Below are positions 1 through 12,329 of a DNA stretch of 64,000 nt, piece by piece. The translations under genes were made by a program, and so were the position numbers. Positions within the stretch are counted from its first letter, which is position 1. Every line of letters starts with the position of its first letter. This DNA is from Elysia chlorotica (Eukaryota; Mollusca; Gastropoda; Plakobranchidae): contig RQTK01000136.1 in the NCBI GenBank assembly GCA_003991915.1, positions 462,281 through 526,280 on the forward strand, given 5' to 3'. The notes beneath the pieces are model-generated. The model made no database searches and was not told the DNA's origin. It was given only the letters and a program-made list of their open reading frames with translations.

Positions 1-77
1 CATGTCGGCCGTCATGATGGGCCTGGCGCGGCCTCGACCTGGACTGGGGGCCGCGCACCTCAGGCATCTCACCCCAG
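1..77 (+). CDS. MEIOC: MEIOC exon copy (3' part), duplicate of 415-491
   Basis: The first 77 bases repeat 415-491 almost exactly (one visible difference, cgcggcc versus cgcagcc) and end in the same splice donor (CCAG|gtaac). In the reading frame of the downstream copy it encodes the end of a Met/Gly/Pro-rich, unstructured stretch. The window starts inside it, so its 5' end is unseen. It is either a real upstream duplicated exon or a duplicated exon edge. Only one of the two phase-1-ending copies is needed to join the next exon. Confidence 0.6.
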
Positions 78-1030
78 GTAACGTTGTCAAAGAGTTAATA
101 CAAATAGTAATAATGTATGGCATTTAAATTGGGCTTATTCGAAGGGTTACAAGTAATAATGAATAATGGCATATTCATAGGGCATAATAATAGGGCATAT
201 TGAAATAACTAATAGTAATAATGCATGGCATCTTTATTGGGCTTATTCAAAGAGCTAATAGTAATAATGATTTGTAATTTTATTGGGCTTATTCAAAGAG
301 AGGTCTGGCGCCGCAGTTTGCCATGGTGAGCGCGGGCCCGGGTCTCCAACAAGGCACCATCCTGCCCAGTACTCATCCAGGGCTCAATATGAACCGGCTA
401 GCGGAGCACCCGGCCATGTCGGCCGTCATGATGGGCCTGGCGCAGCCTCGACCTGGACTGGGGGCCGCGCACCTCAGGCATCTCACCCCAGGTAACATAG
501 TCAGACTTAATAGTAATAACTAATGACTTTTTTTATTGGGCTTATTCAAAGAGTTAATACATGTAGTATGAATTGCATTTATATTGGGCACATTCGAAGA
601 GCTAATAGTAATAATGAATGGTATTTAAAATTTTGGGCTTATTTAAAGAGCTAATTGTAAAAATGAATGGCATTTATATTAGGCATATTTAAAAAAAAAG
701 CAATTGTCCAATAAAATATGAATGTACAGTATAATACACAAATAAAAGTTACAGCATTCAACACCTTACTTGAAATGAGAATTAAAATGTTTGAGATATA
801 GGTAAAAAATGTCCAAAACAAATTTAGAATTATGCTTATGACAATGATCAAAGGCATCTCACCCCAGGTAACGTTGTCTTAAGAGTTAGTACATGTAGTA
901 ATAATGAATGTTATTTAAAATTTTGGGCTTATTTAAAGAGCTACTAGTAATAATGAATGGCCTTTTTTGGGGGCATATTTAAGGAGCTAATAGTAATAAT
1001 GAATGGCATTTATCTTGGGCTTATTCGCAG
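78..1030. repeat. Degenerate ~45-bp tandem repeats in MEIOC intron
   Basis: The intronic sequence on both sides of the exon at 301-491 is built from imperfect units containing ttgggcttattcaaagag followed by ctaatagtaataatgaatgg. They recur at about 128, 238, 285, 535, 640, 925 and 1015. A third fragment of the exon 3' end with its donor (aggcatctcaccccag|gtaacgttg) sits at 852-878. No other gene is visible here. Confidence 0.7.
301..491 (+). CDS. MEIOC: MEIOC exon, low-complexity N-terminal region
   Basis: The frame through ATG 323 reads a Gln/Gly/Pro/Met-rich segment ending HLRHLTPG and stops at donor CCAG|gtaaca (phase 1). The next exon at 1797 restores the frame. The 5' boundary is uncertain: the likely acceptor lies within the repeat text caaagag at 295-300 and has little pyrimidine tract. 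I recognise no domain. The assignment to MEIOC rests on phase-compatible splicing to the conserved C-terminal exons. Confidence 0.6.
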
Positions 1031-1547
1031 AAAAAGCAATGCTCTATACTCCAATATGCTCCTTTCTTGGTCTATTTTCCTCCTTTTTTTTACCTGTTTC
1101 AAAACATGTTTTCCTCCTTTGTATAAGAAGGTCCCTAGATTAAAGCCTTTTTGTGTTGGGGCATTCTCAGATCTGAGAGTATACCACACAAATAAAAGTT
1201 ACAGTATTCAACACTTTACTTGAAATGAAAATAAAAATGTGAGAGATATAGGTAAAAAAATGTCCAAGACAAATTTGACATAATGCTTATGACAATGATC
1301 AAAGATAATTTAAAAATTATACTAGTAAAAAGTTTATAAGCCTAGTCCATATATTTTGAATTAAACCAGAAATACAATCAATTCCAATGATGCAAAATCC
1401 AATTTAGCAATACACGTTTATATAATATTATATTGCACACTTTACAAGCGAATCCATACAAAGTTCAAAGAATTTTTTCCTCTTAATTGTTCCTTTTTTC
1501 GCCTGCAAATGTTGATGTTCATCTTGATCGGGTGTTTCTGCACTTTT

Positions 1548-1821
1548 ATTAGCAATCATTGATGTAAGAAAATTAAAAAAAAAATTTATTTTGCTTATTC
1601 CACCTTCATTTTTTCCTTCAAATGTGCATAATTTATTGATAAAAACCTTGTCACGCCCAGGGGCATCTGGTTTTGGCCTGCCGTATTAGCAATCATTGAT
1701 GTAAGAAAATAAAAAAAAAATTTATTTTGCTTATTCCACCTTCATTTTTTCCTTCAAATGTGCATAATTTATTGATAAAAACCTTGTCACGCCCAGGGGC
1801 ATCTGGTTTTGGCCTGCCGTA
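1548..1821. repeat. 137-bp tandem duplication across an intron/exon boundary
   Basis: 1548-1684 and 1685-1821 are near-identical copies. Each contains the pyrimidine tract, the acceptor cacgcccag and the first ~27 nt of the next MEIOC exon (ending tgccgt). The first copy is cut off where the second begins, so it provides a decoy acceptor without a usable exon. Confidence 0.85.
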
Positions 1822-2285
1822 CCAGCAGCTGGGCAGACAGACCGCCCCTCACTTCCAGGCGAATGGCCTGAGTGCTGGTCCTGGGGGTCAACCAGTACGA
1901 CCGCTGGGCATCCAGGCTGGCCGTCACCCTCACCTGGCCTCTGTGAACCAGCTACAGCAGCTACAGCAGCTACACCAGCTACAGCAGCTACAGCAGCTAC
2001 AGCAACTACAACTCCTGACCCAGCAGCTCTCCACAGCAGCATCAGCAGCAGCAGGTGGTAACAACATCGTCGGTAATACCAGCCGCAGCAGCACTAGTGG
2101 TGGAAACAACAACAACAACAAAAGTGGCACTATTGGTACTATTGGTAGTGATGGTAGCACAGCGAACAGCAGCAACAGCAGCAGCAAAGTCAGAGAACCT
2201 GGTAGCAGCGGTACCCGATTCTCTTCTGGAACAAGTGAGGACAGAGGAGATAAGGAGCACAAAGGGAATGACTGCGGAGATGACG
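1797..2285 (+). CDS. MEIOC: MEIOC exon, Gln-rich region
   Basis: Acceptor cgcccag|GGGCATC and donor GATGACG|gtgaga give an exon entering at phase 1 and leaving at phase 1. The protein opens GASGFGLPYQQLG, then has a run of LQQ units (CAG/CTA triplets at about 1950-2010), and then Ser/Asn/Gly-rich and charged stretches. Reading on into the intron gives a stop at 2329, and the donor at 2286 is strong. No structured domain is visible; it is probably disordered, as the N-terminal part of MEIOC is in vertebrates. Confidence 0.75.
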
Positions 2286-2717
2286 GTGAGAAAGTAAAGG
2301 CTGTACATGAATTCCTGAAAAATCTGTGAATCTCCAATGAGCTTGAGATCATCAACATAGGAAAAAAATTATTTCTGTTGTGTCAAACTTTAACTTGACT
2401 TGCAGATTTTTTTGGTCCATGTGGCAGCTATGTTCAGCAATGTTTTTTTGTTTATTATTTCAATCTATCTCTTAATGGCACTGTTTTTAATTTTAGTTAA
2501 CTATTTAAGACAAACTAAAGAATTGTAGGCAATTTAACACACAATGGTAATGAACAGTGTGGGGGGTTTTAAAATAATAAAATAAATGCTTTACAGGGAA
2601 ACAGTAACTTTAACATCGCTTCTAATCAATTTTATGGTTTTATCGTTTAAAAAAACCTTACTGTTTAAAAAAAAATTAATTTATGTGTTAACTTACTAAA
2701 TCATGTTACAAAAACAA
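2286..2717. other. Intronic, no feature seen
   Basis: AT-rich MEIOC intron sequence. I see no exon, repeat or mobile element in this stretch. Confidence 0.5.
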
Positions 2718-3014
2718 CTATAGACTAATGTAGTCAGCATAGACATTGTCATCACCTTGTGTCATCTCTAAGATACCGTGCCACGCCCCCCCTGTTCTCT
2801 TTTTTTTGGGCTGTAGAGTCTGAAAGCCTCCGGCCCATTCAGTCCCGTACGTCATCCAACCAGTTTTCTTCTTGTTCTTCCCATGCCTCTTTGTCCTGTC
2901 TGCTCTATTCTCCAGTATATTTTTGCAAAGAGAATCATGGCGTTTTAAGTGACCAAAATATATCAGCTTTCTTGTTTTAATTGTTTGAAATAAATCAAAC
3001 CTTAATCTCAGCAT
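2718..3014 (-). mobile_element. Decayed non-LTR retrotransposon, C-terminal fragment
   Basis: The minus-strand open frame contains KLIYFGHLKRHDS followed by a basic Lys/Arg/Gly stretch and a WMTYGTEWAG-like block. This matches the post-RT C-terminal region common in LINE proteins (pattern RKLxYFGHxxRxDS ... W.DDxxEWxG). There is no RT core, so it is a short relic inserted antisense in a MEIOC intron. Confidence 0.6.
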
Positions 3015-3639
3015 CAGACATACATTTGTGTACTTCTCTTTGCAACTTATAGGGCCAATCCATCAAAATGTTCACAATGCTTTAATAATATCTTTAATAA
3101 TAATAACTAATAATAATATTATTTATTAATAATATATAATATAATATATATTAATAATATTTATTAATATCTAATATTTTATCAACTGATCTGTCTAACC
3201 CGTCGTCAGGACTGGGCGATGAAGGGGTAAGGGATGGGGAAAATAAGGGCTTGGAAAGCAGCTCAGTCTTCCATAAACCTATTTTACTCAATAGGTCACT
3301 CACTAAATTATAAAAGTTATTCGGTTTTATTGAATTCTTCTTTAAAAGCAATAACTCCTGTATACTTCAAAAGAGTTGCTTTCATTTTGAAAAAAAAATA
3401 CGATTTTGAGTTATGTTTTCCATAACCATTCTTCCAAAGTTGAATTTTATTTTAGAATACAGCAATTTAGTCTGTTGAAAAAATTATTGGCAAAAGGAAA
3501 ACCTGTGTGCGGAATAAGACAAACCTTTAATATCCTTTGGGGAAATTTGCCTTGGTCACACATGTACTTTTAATTCAATTTGTCAACAATAAAACATACA
3601 TAAAAAAGATTTAAGCATATTACATACAGGAGTAACATA

Positions 3640-4340
3640 ATTGCAATTGTGTTGTGTAAGACACACATAATATAAATAAAACACACAACTATACACATCT
3701 ATTAACACACATACATCTATACATACACATAAAAAAAAACAAATACTCACTATTCACATTATATATGAATACATGTACATATTATCCTTGTTTATCATCT
3801 CAGTGAAGGGAGGTGGTAGCCCCACGGTGTTGCACTCTGTTCCAACAGATGACAAAAAAAACTCCTCACCCCAACTATACACATCTAGTAGCACACACAT
3901 ACATAATTAATTATATACATACACGTCTCGCTGTGCCTGAAACCAAAAACTCACTAATCACATTATATATGAATAAATGTACATGTTATCCTTGTTTATT
4001 ATTTCAGTGAAGGGAGGCGGTAGTCCAACAGATCACAAAAAAAACTCCTCACCCCAACTGTACACATCTAGTAGCACACACATACATAATTAATTATATA
4101 CATACACGTCTCGCTAAAACCAAATATTCCCTAATCACATTATATATGAATACCTATAATCCTTGTTTATTATTTCAGTGAAGGGAAGCGGTAGTCCCAC
4201 AGATCACGAGAAAAACTCCAAACCCCAACTATGCACATCTATTAACACACACATATACACGTCTTGCTGTGCCTAAAACCACTATTCACTCACTATTGAC
4301 ATTATATATGAATACCTATAATCCTTGTTTATTATTTCAG
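3640..4340. repeat. Tandem array of pseudo-exon 5' edges
   Basis: Three degraded repeats of about 165-205 bp precede the real exon at 4341. Each carries cacattatatatgaat, ccttgtttat, an acceptor (tctcag or tttcag) and TGAAGGGA-GCGGTAGTCC-like exon starts at about 3803, 4008 and 4181. They keep the splice acceptor and 20-50 nt of exon, then run into acacacatctattaacacac-type repeat text. Confidence 0.85.
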
Positions 4341-4523
4341 TGAAGGGAAGCGGTAGTCCAACGGATGACAAGAAAAACTCCTCACCATCAAACACTGTGA
4401 CGACTTCCGTGCCAGACAAGAAAAAGGCATCTCTGGATGAGACCCTCATGCCCACAGACACCAAGGCCACCCAGCTCGCCTATCAGCACATTCTGCAGCA
4501 GGCCTTGTTACAAAACCAAGCAG
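4341..4523 (+). CDS. MEIOC: MEIOC exon
   Basis: Acceptor attatttcag|TGAAGG and donor CAAGCAG|gtattg give phase 1 in and phase 1 out. The protein reads VKGSGSPTDDKKNSS, then a charged Lys/Asp/Thr-rich stretch ending QQALLQNQAG. It is hydrophilic with no recognised domain. It follows three decoy copies of its own 5' end and is followed by a copy of its own 3' end (4590-4626). Confidence 0.75.
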
Positions 4524-4830
4524 GTATTGCGATTCTCTTTTTCTCCTCCTCTTCCTCCTCCTCCTTCTCCTCCTCCTCCTTCCTCTCTCCACCTCTGCAG
4601 CAGGCTTTGTTACAAAACCAAGCAGGTAGTGTTTTGTATTACGATTCTTCTTCTTCTCCTCCTCCTCCTCCTCCTCCTCCTCCTCCTCCTCCTTCCTCTT
4701 CTTCCCCTCTTTTTCCTCCTCCTCCTCCTCCTCCTCCTCCTCCTCTCTCTCATCTCCTCCTCCTCCTCCTCCTCCTCCTCCTCCTCCTCTTCCTCCTCCT
4801 CCTCCTTCTTCTTCTTCTTCAAAGTAAGTC
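4524..4830. repeat. (TCC)n/(TTC)n microsatellite with embedded exon-end copy
   Basis: Nearly 300 bp of TCC/TTC triplets interrupted at 4590-4626 by ctgcagCAGGCTTTG and the rest of the preceding exon end with its donor (GCAG|gtagtg). The long Ser/Pro/Leu or Glu/Arg open frames here are microsatellite artefacts. Confidence 0.9.
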
Positions 4831-4947
4831 ATATTTTTTTTACAGTTTAAAAGAATGCCTAAGAGAAATAATTATTGCACTATTCTGCTAACTCTTAAAA
4901 TGGAGACTTTCGTTATCTCCCTCTCCCTTTCCCTTTGTACATCACAG

Positions 4948-5492
4948 CTTTCCAGGCAGGGACTTTTCTCAAGTCAAACCAAACCAGGACCGGGGTACCA
5001 CCAGCCATCTTCTCCCCATCCCTACTGAACGCCCTTCACCCGGCTGCCGCGGCCGCACTCTACCTGAACTCGGCCAAGGCTGCGGTACCGTCGTCGGTCC
5101 AGTCGGTACAGTCGGTACAGTCGGTGCAGTCGGTACAGTCTGACCTACACAGCGAACCACCAGGCAGCGCTGGCTGCCCTACAGCTGACCGACGGCTTGG
5201 ACTTCCACCCACTGGACTCCTTGACCGCCGGCTATCAGTCTGTCCAACACCAGCAGCCAAACTTGTCAAACTTGTCAAACTTGTCAAACTTGTCCAACTT
5301 GTCGAACTTGTCCGGCTTGTCAGGCTTACAGCACCTGGCTAACCTCAACCTCAACCCTGCGCTAGCACCGGCGTTTGCCAGGGATGCTCATCATGTGCTC
5401 TACAACGCTGCCGCAGCTTCGAATGCTGGGTCCGGCGTGCCCCAGGCTTTCATTGGTTTGCAGCAATACTTGCCAGGGTTCAGGCATTTCAG
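4948..5492 (+). CDS. MEIOC: MEIOC exon with internal frame slip
   Basis: Acceptor catcacag|CTTTCC enters at phase 1 and donor TTTCAG|gtattt leaves at phase 2, which fits the next exon. The 5' part reads AFQAGTFLKSNQTRTG, an Ala-rich stretch and SVQ repeats. The 3' part (from about 5150) continues in a different frame: QAALAALQLTDGLDFHP, NLS repeats (15-bp-type tandem units at 5260-5310), then LNPALAPAFARDAHH and GLQQYLPGFRHF. The slip falls in or just after the gtcggtaca repeats at about 5097-5145. It is a one-base assembly error or a true frameshift; the last exon frame supports the second part as authentic. Confidence 0.75.
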
Positions 5493-6320
5493 GTATTTTT
5501 TAAAATGATAAATGCTAATATAAACGTTTTGTTAAGCCATTTCTACGGCAATTTTATTTATTTTTAAGTGTCACAAGACTATTTTGTACTAATATACTAT
5601 TAGATACTATTAATAGTATTTCACAAGACTATTTTGTAAAAAATAAATGAAAGAAATTGTAGGGTTGAAGCGTTATCAAATGTTTATATCTTTGAGAACT
5701 TTTTGTGTAAAGGCCTAGGGAAAGTGCTGAAAGTTCTGGAATTTTACTTTCCATGTGTATATTTTTTATACCATAATTATGATCAATATGTTGTCTACAT
5801 TGCACATATTTATTTTGATAAAAACTACATATTCAATATTTCATGTTACTTTCATTTTTTGGTGTTAAATTTTTTTAGTAATATTCTAAAAATATAGTAC
5901 ATACACTAAAAATTATCGTTTGAGTCTCATAGAGACATGGGCCCTTAGGTTGACAAAAAAAAATAGGTTTGATATAACTGGAAACAATGGATATAGTATG
6001 TACTGCCACAGATGCACGGCTAGGATCAATTGCATTGGTGTTAACATGTATCAGTTGGTCAGCAAAAACAATCATTTTGTTGGTTAGTAGGTCAGGGGCT
6101 GTGGTCCCAATACTAACGTCAGTTAATTCAGAGATACCAGGACCCTTGTCCTACATCAGCATTATACTGATACCGACCAAACCAGTTGTACACAGTATCA
6201 GATCAAATTTTTTACTGTAAACAGTTGCTTAGAATATCTTAGAATATCATCCATTAGTAAAAATTTCAAACACTTTTCAAGCTTTATGATTTTTATTGTT
6301 GTCAGTCTACCTTGTCAACC
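5493..6320. other. MEIOC intron, no feature seen
   Basis: AT-rich sequence with no exon, SINE or convincing repeat; open frames are short and unconserved. Confidence 0.5.
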
Positions 6321-6324
6321 TATG

Positions 6325-6690
6325 GTCTCAGTTTTACGGTGATAGGGGCTGTGTTGCGTCATTATTATGTATGGGGGCTTCCAGGCATGAAAGGGTTAAA
6401 AACTCAAAACATTTTAATTTCATAATATTGCAAGACCCTGTCTTTTTACACTATCCTCTCTCAGTTTGCGGTGATGTGGGCTGTGTTATGTAACATATTA
6501 TATATGGGGGTTCCAGGCTCGAAAGGGTTAAAACCAAAACATATTAGTTTTATAGTTGCAGGACCGTTTCTCAGTTAAGGGTGATGGGGGCTGTGTTACG
6601 TCACAAATATTATTATAATGGGAGGTCTTAGGCCTGAAACACAAAACATATTAATTTTACTTTTGCAAGACCCTGTTACTTAACACTATC
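6325..6690. repeat. Three imperfect ~110-135-bp tandem repeats
   Basis: Units share ggtgatgggggctgtgttac, a variant of atgggggttccaggc, gaaagggttaaaa and tgcaagaccctg. They start near 6338, 6469 and 6573, just upstream of the MEIOC exon at 6766. Confidence 0.75.
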
Positions 6691-6712
6691 CTCTCTCCAT
6701 CCATTTCTCTAA

Positions 6713-6970
<258 letters not shown>

Positions 6971-7084
6971 TAGTTTGTTTACGTTCTGTAATAAACTTGG
7001 ACAGGTTTAACTCAGCGAAGTACGATTTCTCAGTCAAGGCAAGTCGTGTGTAAAGCCCTTTGCCAAAAGCTTTCATTATTGTGA

Positions 7085-7180
7085 AAGCCGATGGCAGAGT
7101 GGTTAAGCACTCTGGTCTTCGCTTTGGCAAGGCGAATGGGTACAGAGTAGAAGGTGCGGGTTCGATCCCCGTCCATGTCA
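7085..7180 (+). tRNA. tRNA-like sequence (possible pseudo-tRNA or SINE head)
   Basis: The stretch has an A-box-like ggcagagtggttaagcac, an anticodon-arm-like ttcgctttggcaaggcgaa, a long variable region and a good B box (gcgggttcgatccccgtc). The overall form resembles a class II (Ser/Leu-type) tRNA, but the anticodon loop is too long and the outer 7-bp stem pairs poorly. It is probably a pseudogene or a SINE-derived head. It lies in a MEIOC intron. Confidence 0.45.
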
Positions 7181-7409
7181 TCAGTCTAAAATGTGTCTTT
7201 GTCTACTTGTCTTATCTGTTTGTCTCAAGCTAGATCTAGGTTTGTGGCTGCCCCTATCATCTATTTTCACCTTACTCCCTCAGTTACTAGCATCATTATT
7301 TGGTCCCTAGGTCTAGCTCCGTCTGTTAAAGCCTCTATAGTTTTTGGACTGTTTTTCTGTATCATAATACTAGTAGCAGTAGAAACACCTGGGGTTTATT
7401 TGTTTGTAT

Positions 7410-7575
7410 GTTGCTTAGTGTCCAATATATTGTGGAAGGGCCGCAAGACTAACCTGTGACAATTTTACGTGCTTTCAAACAGAGACAGTGCGGGAATACC
7501 ATGACTCCTGTCTCAACCGATCACATTGTAATTGAAACTAACCCAACCAGCAGGGGATGAAATCAGACAAATATA
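7410..7575 (-). mobile_element. tRNA-derived SINE, partial
   Basis: Minus-oriented body of the window's common SINE: attttacgtgc, agagacagtgcgggaatacc, atgactcctgtctc and cccaaccagcaggggatga, preceded by a degraded tail (ttgcttagtgtccaa). The tRNA-like head is lacking. Confidence 0.7.
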
Positions 7576-7689
7576 TTTTATTGATCCCGGTACTCATGTA
7601 CATGCTCTCATCTAGTGTCTGATCCCAATAAACTTCCAATTTCTTCTTTCAAACTGAAGCAAACTTTCATTTTGATTTCTATATAAATG

Positions 7690-7820
7690 TTCTTCTTCCT
7701 CACTGTCTGTCTGACTGTCTGTCTGTCTCTTGCTCTATCTCTGTCTCTCGCTCTTTCTCTATGTGTGTGTCTCTCTCTCCGTCTATCTGTCTATCTCACC
7801 CCCTCTCTTTCTCTCTCTCT

Positions 7821-7855
<35 letters not shown>
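7690..7855. repeat. (CT)n/(GTCT)n tract at left breakpoint of rearranged block
   Basis: An interrupted CT/GTCT tract ends abruptly at 7855, where minus-strand MEIOC exon sequence begins. This is the left edge of the inverted block. Confidence 0.9.
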
Positions 7856-7857
<2 letters not shown>

Positions 7858-7893
7858 TCGCAGGCGTTCCATTTTCTCTATCAGGGTTACTAT
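7856..7893 (-). pseudogene. MEIOC: MEIOC exon IVTL, 5' half only
   Basis: Minus strand: acceptor ctccacag|ATAGTAACC, then IVTLIEKMERLRS, which runs straight into GA repeats at 7855 in place of the SIHPNV half. The intact version is 10838-10658. Confidence 0.85.
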
Positions 7894-7997
7894 CTGTGGA
7901 GCAAAGGAAGCAATTCTATCAACCTCTGAATCAACTATTTTTAAAATTTTCATGGATACTAACAATATTTAGAGCTTTCACTCAAGCTCACCGTAAT

Positions 7998-8250
7998 TGT
8001 GGGGCGCGGTGGTCCTGGGGTAGAACATCGGCTTCCGAGCAAAAGGTCCGAGTTCGAATCCTGACGATTGTGTTCCCTACTGGTTGGGTCCGTGTCAGTA
8101 TAATGTGACAGGCTGAGACAGGAGTCATGGTATCCCCGCCTTGTCTCGTGTGTGGCAGCACATAAAATTGTCAGACGTCCGTCTTGGGGACCGTCCACAA
8201 TATAGCCTATATAGTGCTGATGTTGGACGTTAAACCAACTCAACAACTCA
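7998..8250 (+). mobile_element. tRNA-derived SINE, full length
   Basis: Head ggggcgcggtggtcctgggg (A box), gagttcgaatcc (B box), body ctactggttgggtccgtgtc, gctgagacaggagtcatgg, gtggcagcacataaaattg and tail gttggacgttaaaccaact. The length of ~250 bp is typical for the family in this window. Same insertion as 10944-11195, because the block is duplicated. Confidence 0.9.
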
Positions 8251-8704
8251 CCAAGGTATTGAGGATATGGGAATTTATTTATTAAGGCTGAATTTTTGTT
8301 CACTTCTATGTAACCATATACACATTAACAATATATCCAAGCTCGAAAGCTATTTGAATAAAAAAAAGTGGTCGTAAGGCTTTGAACTCCACCAGGCATT
8401 GAGGATATTGCAATAATTTAGAAAGTTAAGTTGTGTGAATTGTCACTTCTATGTAACCATACACATTATATCCAAGCTCGAAAGCTTTTTGAGTAAAAAA
8501 AAATATCCGTAAAGCTTTAAAATCCACCAGGTATTGAGGATATGGGAATTTATTTAGAAAGTTAAGCTGTGTGATTGTTTATTAATATGTAACAATACAC
8601 ACATTTACAATATATTCAACCTCTAGAAAGTTAAGCTGTGTGTTCACTTCTATGTAACCATACACACATTTAAAATAAATATATTAAAGCTCAAAAGTCA
8701 GTTA

Positions 8705-10657
<1,953 letters not shown>

Positions 10658-10838
10658 CTTTATCATCTGGATGGCGTGGAACTCCTGCCCTCTGTCTGTT
10701 GGCCGAATTAACTATCTCGTCTCGTCGGCAGGTTTGTACGCATCGAATACTGTTGAGCCAGTTCACCAGTGTGGAATGGACATTAGGGTGGATGCTAATA
10801 GATCGCAGGCGTTCCATTTTCTCTATCAGGGTTACTAT
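10658..10838 (-). CDS. MEIOC: MEIOC exon IVTL, intact inverted copy
   Basis: Minus strand: acceptor gctccacag|ATAGTAACC, 60 codons plus one base, donor GATAAAG|gtagat (phase 1). The sequence runs IVTLIEKMERLRSISIHPNV, then [37 protein letters not shown]. This matches the MEIOC core (family pattern VTLLxKMERLR ... RRKDEIVNASNRQRQG). It would splice to the last exon at 14272 by phase, but lies on the opposite strand. Confidence 0.9.
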
Positions 10839-10943
10839 CTGTGGAGCAAAGGAAGCAATTCTATCAACCTCTGAATCAACTATTTTTAAAATTTTCATGG
10901 ATACTAACAATATTTAGAGCTTTCACTCAAGCTCACCGTAATT

Positions 10944-11195
10944 GTGGGGCGCGGTGGTCCTGGGGTAGAACATCGGCTTCCGATGCAAAAGGTCCGAGTT
11001 CGAATCCTGACGATTGTGTTCCCTACTGGTTGGGTCCGTGTCAGTATAATGTGACAGGCTGAGACAGGAGTCATGGTATTCCCGCCCTGTCTCGTGTGTG
11101 GCAGCACATAAAATTGTCAGACGTCCGTCTTGGGGACCGTCCACAATATAGCCTATATAGTGCTGATGTTGGACGTTAAACCAACTCAACAACTC
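10944..11195 (+). mobile_element. tRNA-derived SINE, full length (duplicate of 7998-8250)
   Basis: Same element at the same position relative to flanking exons as 7998-8250, so it is one insertion later duplicated, with small indels (ccgatgcaaaagg versus ccgagcaaaagg). Confidence 0.9.
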
Positions 11196-11641
11196 ACCAA
11201 GGTATTGAGGATATGGGAATTTATTTATTAAGGCTGAATTTTTGTTCACTTCTATGTAACCATATACACATTAACAATATATTCAAGCTCGAAAGCTATT
11301 TGATAAAAAAAAGTTGTCGTAAGGTTTTAACTCCACCAGGATTGAGGATATTGCAATAATTTAGAAAGTTAAGTTGTGTGATTGTCACTTCTATGTAACC
11401 ATACACATTATATCCAAGCTCGAAAGCTTTTTGAGTAAAAAAAATATATCGTAAGCTTTAAATCACCAGGTATTGAGGATATGGGAATTTATTTAGAAAG
11501 TTAAGCTGTGTGATTGTTTATTATATTAACAATACACACATTTACAATATATTCAACCTCTAGAAAGTTAAGCTGTGTGTTCACTTCTATGTAACCATAC
11601 ACACATTTAAAATAAATATATTAAAGCTCAAAAGTCAGTTA

Positions 11642-12329
<688 letters not shown>

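Noticed and set aside
4325..4891. 188-aa ORF with poly-Ser/Pro/Leu run
   Set aside because: Only its first 66 codons are the real MEIOC exon; the rest reads through the donor into a (TCC)n microsatellite.
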